From CAZVKN01 sp964627035 (GTDB lineage Bacteria; Electryoneota; AABM5-125-24; Hatepunaeales; Hatepunaeaceae): 5,383 nt of DNA. A program made the translations under genes and the position numbers. Within the stretch, counting starts at the first letter, position 1, and each line of letters starts with the position of its first letter. The stretch covers positions 1-5,383 of the forward strand of contig CAZVKN010000065.1 in assembly GCA_964627035.1 (NCBI GenBank), read 5' to 3'. The notes under the pieces were generated by a model. It worked only from the letters and a program-made list of their open reading frames with translations. It did not search any database and was not told where the DNA came from. Of this stretch, positions 5,325 to 5,383 are shown piece by piece.

Positions 5325-5383
5325 GTTTAGAGTTCAACCTTTAGGTTGGAATAAGACACGCTGAAGCGTGTACTCTGAACTTC
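5325..5383. repeat. Three-way-junction (cloverleaf-like) repeat, copy B
   Basis: Same 59-nt element as copy A with four substitutions. Both inner hairpins are intact: CAACC-TTTA-GGTTG (5335-5348) and CACGC-TGAA-GCGTG (5357-5370). The outer stem keeps AGAGT with ACTCT and has one mismatch at its inner end. The loop change TTCA to TTTA still lets the two loops pair through one G-U wobble. The element ends at the window edge, so its right border is not visible. Confidence 0.75.

Larger units (their letters stand above)
4536..5383. other. Repeat-rich intergenic region without a recognisable long gene
   Basis: About 850 nt follow the start side of the minus-strand nuclease-like gene. I found no reading frame with a recognisable product. 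The part from 4560 to 4755 holds nothing I can name except a small palindrome, CTTCC-GGT-GGAAG (4575-4587), about 40 nt upstream of the nuclease start; it could be an operator. From 4759 onward the region is a chain of short tandem, palindromic and structured repeats, annotated separately. A sigma70-like promoter faces the nuclease gene. The window ends inside or at the end of the second three-way-junction repeat. Confidence 0.65.

Noticed and set aside
4759..5383. CRISPR array
   Set aside because: Repeats are of several different families, not regularly spaced, and no uniform spacers or cas genes are present.

Overview
The window looks like part of the chromosome of an uncultured Gram-negative bacterium of the FCB superphylum (Bacteroidetes/Ignavibacteria/Cloacimonadota/Zixibacteria-like lineages). 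The main evidence is two C-terminal tails of the type IX secretion (T9SS) type A sorting-domain kind: one intact at the end of the first gene, and one orphan relic on the minus strand that no annotated reading frame covers. I cannot name the genus. Stops are TAA and TGA, so the code is standard.

Left part (1-2931, plus strand). First is the 3' portion of a secreted LVIVD-repeat (beta-propeller-like) protein with a T9SS sorting domain. Its 5' end appears broken near the window edge. Next is a small DUF1353 protein of a phage-associated family. Then comes a full-length YbdG-type miniconductance mechanosensitive channel of 415 residues. These three do not form an obvious operon: the gaps are 139 and 122 nt.

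Middle part (2916-4535). The channel gene stops inside a dispersed repeat module and is followed at once by a long imperfect hairpin built of CACCAAG-type octamers. Facing it on the minus strand are the T9SS-tail relic (3023-3151) and a 452-residue putative PD-(D/E)XK nuclease-fold protein (4535-3177) with a strong Shine-Dalgarno sequence. The nuclease gene ends 25 nt from the stop codon that bounds the relic, as if it replaced the body of an older secreted-protein gene.

Right part (4536-5383). About 850 nt carry no convincing long gene but hold a mosaic of small repeats. There are two copies (55 of 59 identical) of a three-way-junction repeat with complementary tetraloops, ARCRGAT nonamer modules placed just upstream of each structured repeat, and several short tandem or palindromic elements. 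A good sigma70-like promoter on the minus strand points toward the nuclease gene. The most interesting features are this modular repeat system and the nuclease-like gene beside a gene relic. I see no complete multi-gene defence system, CRISPR array, tRNA or rRNA in the window.
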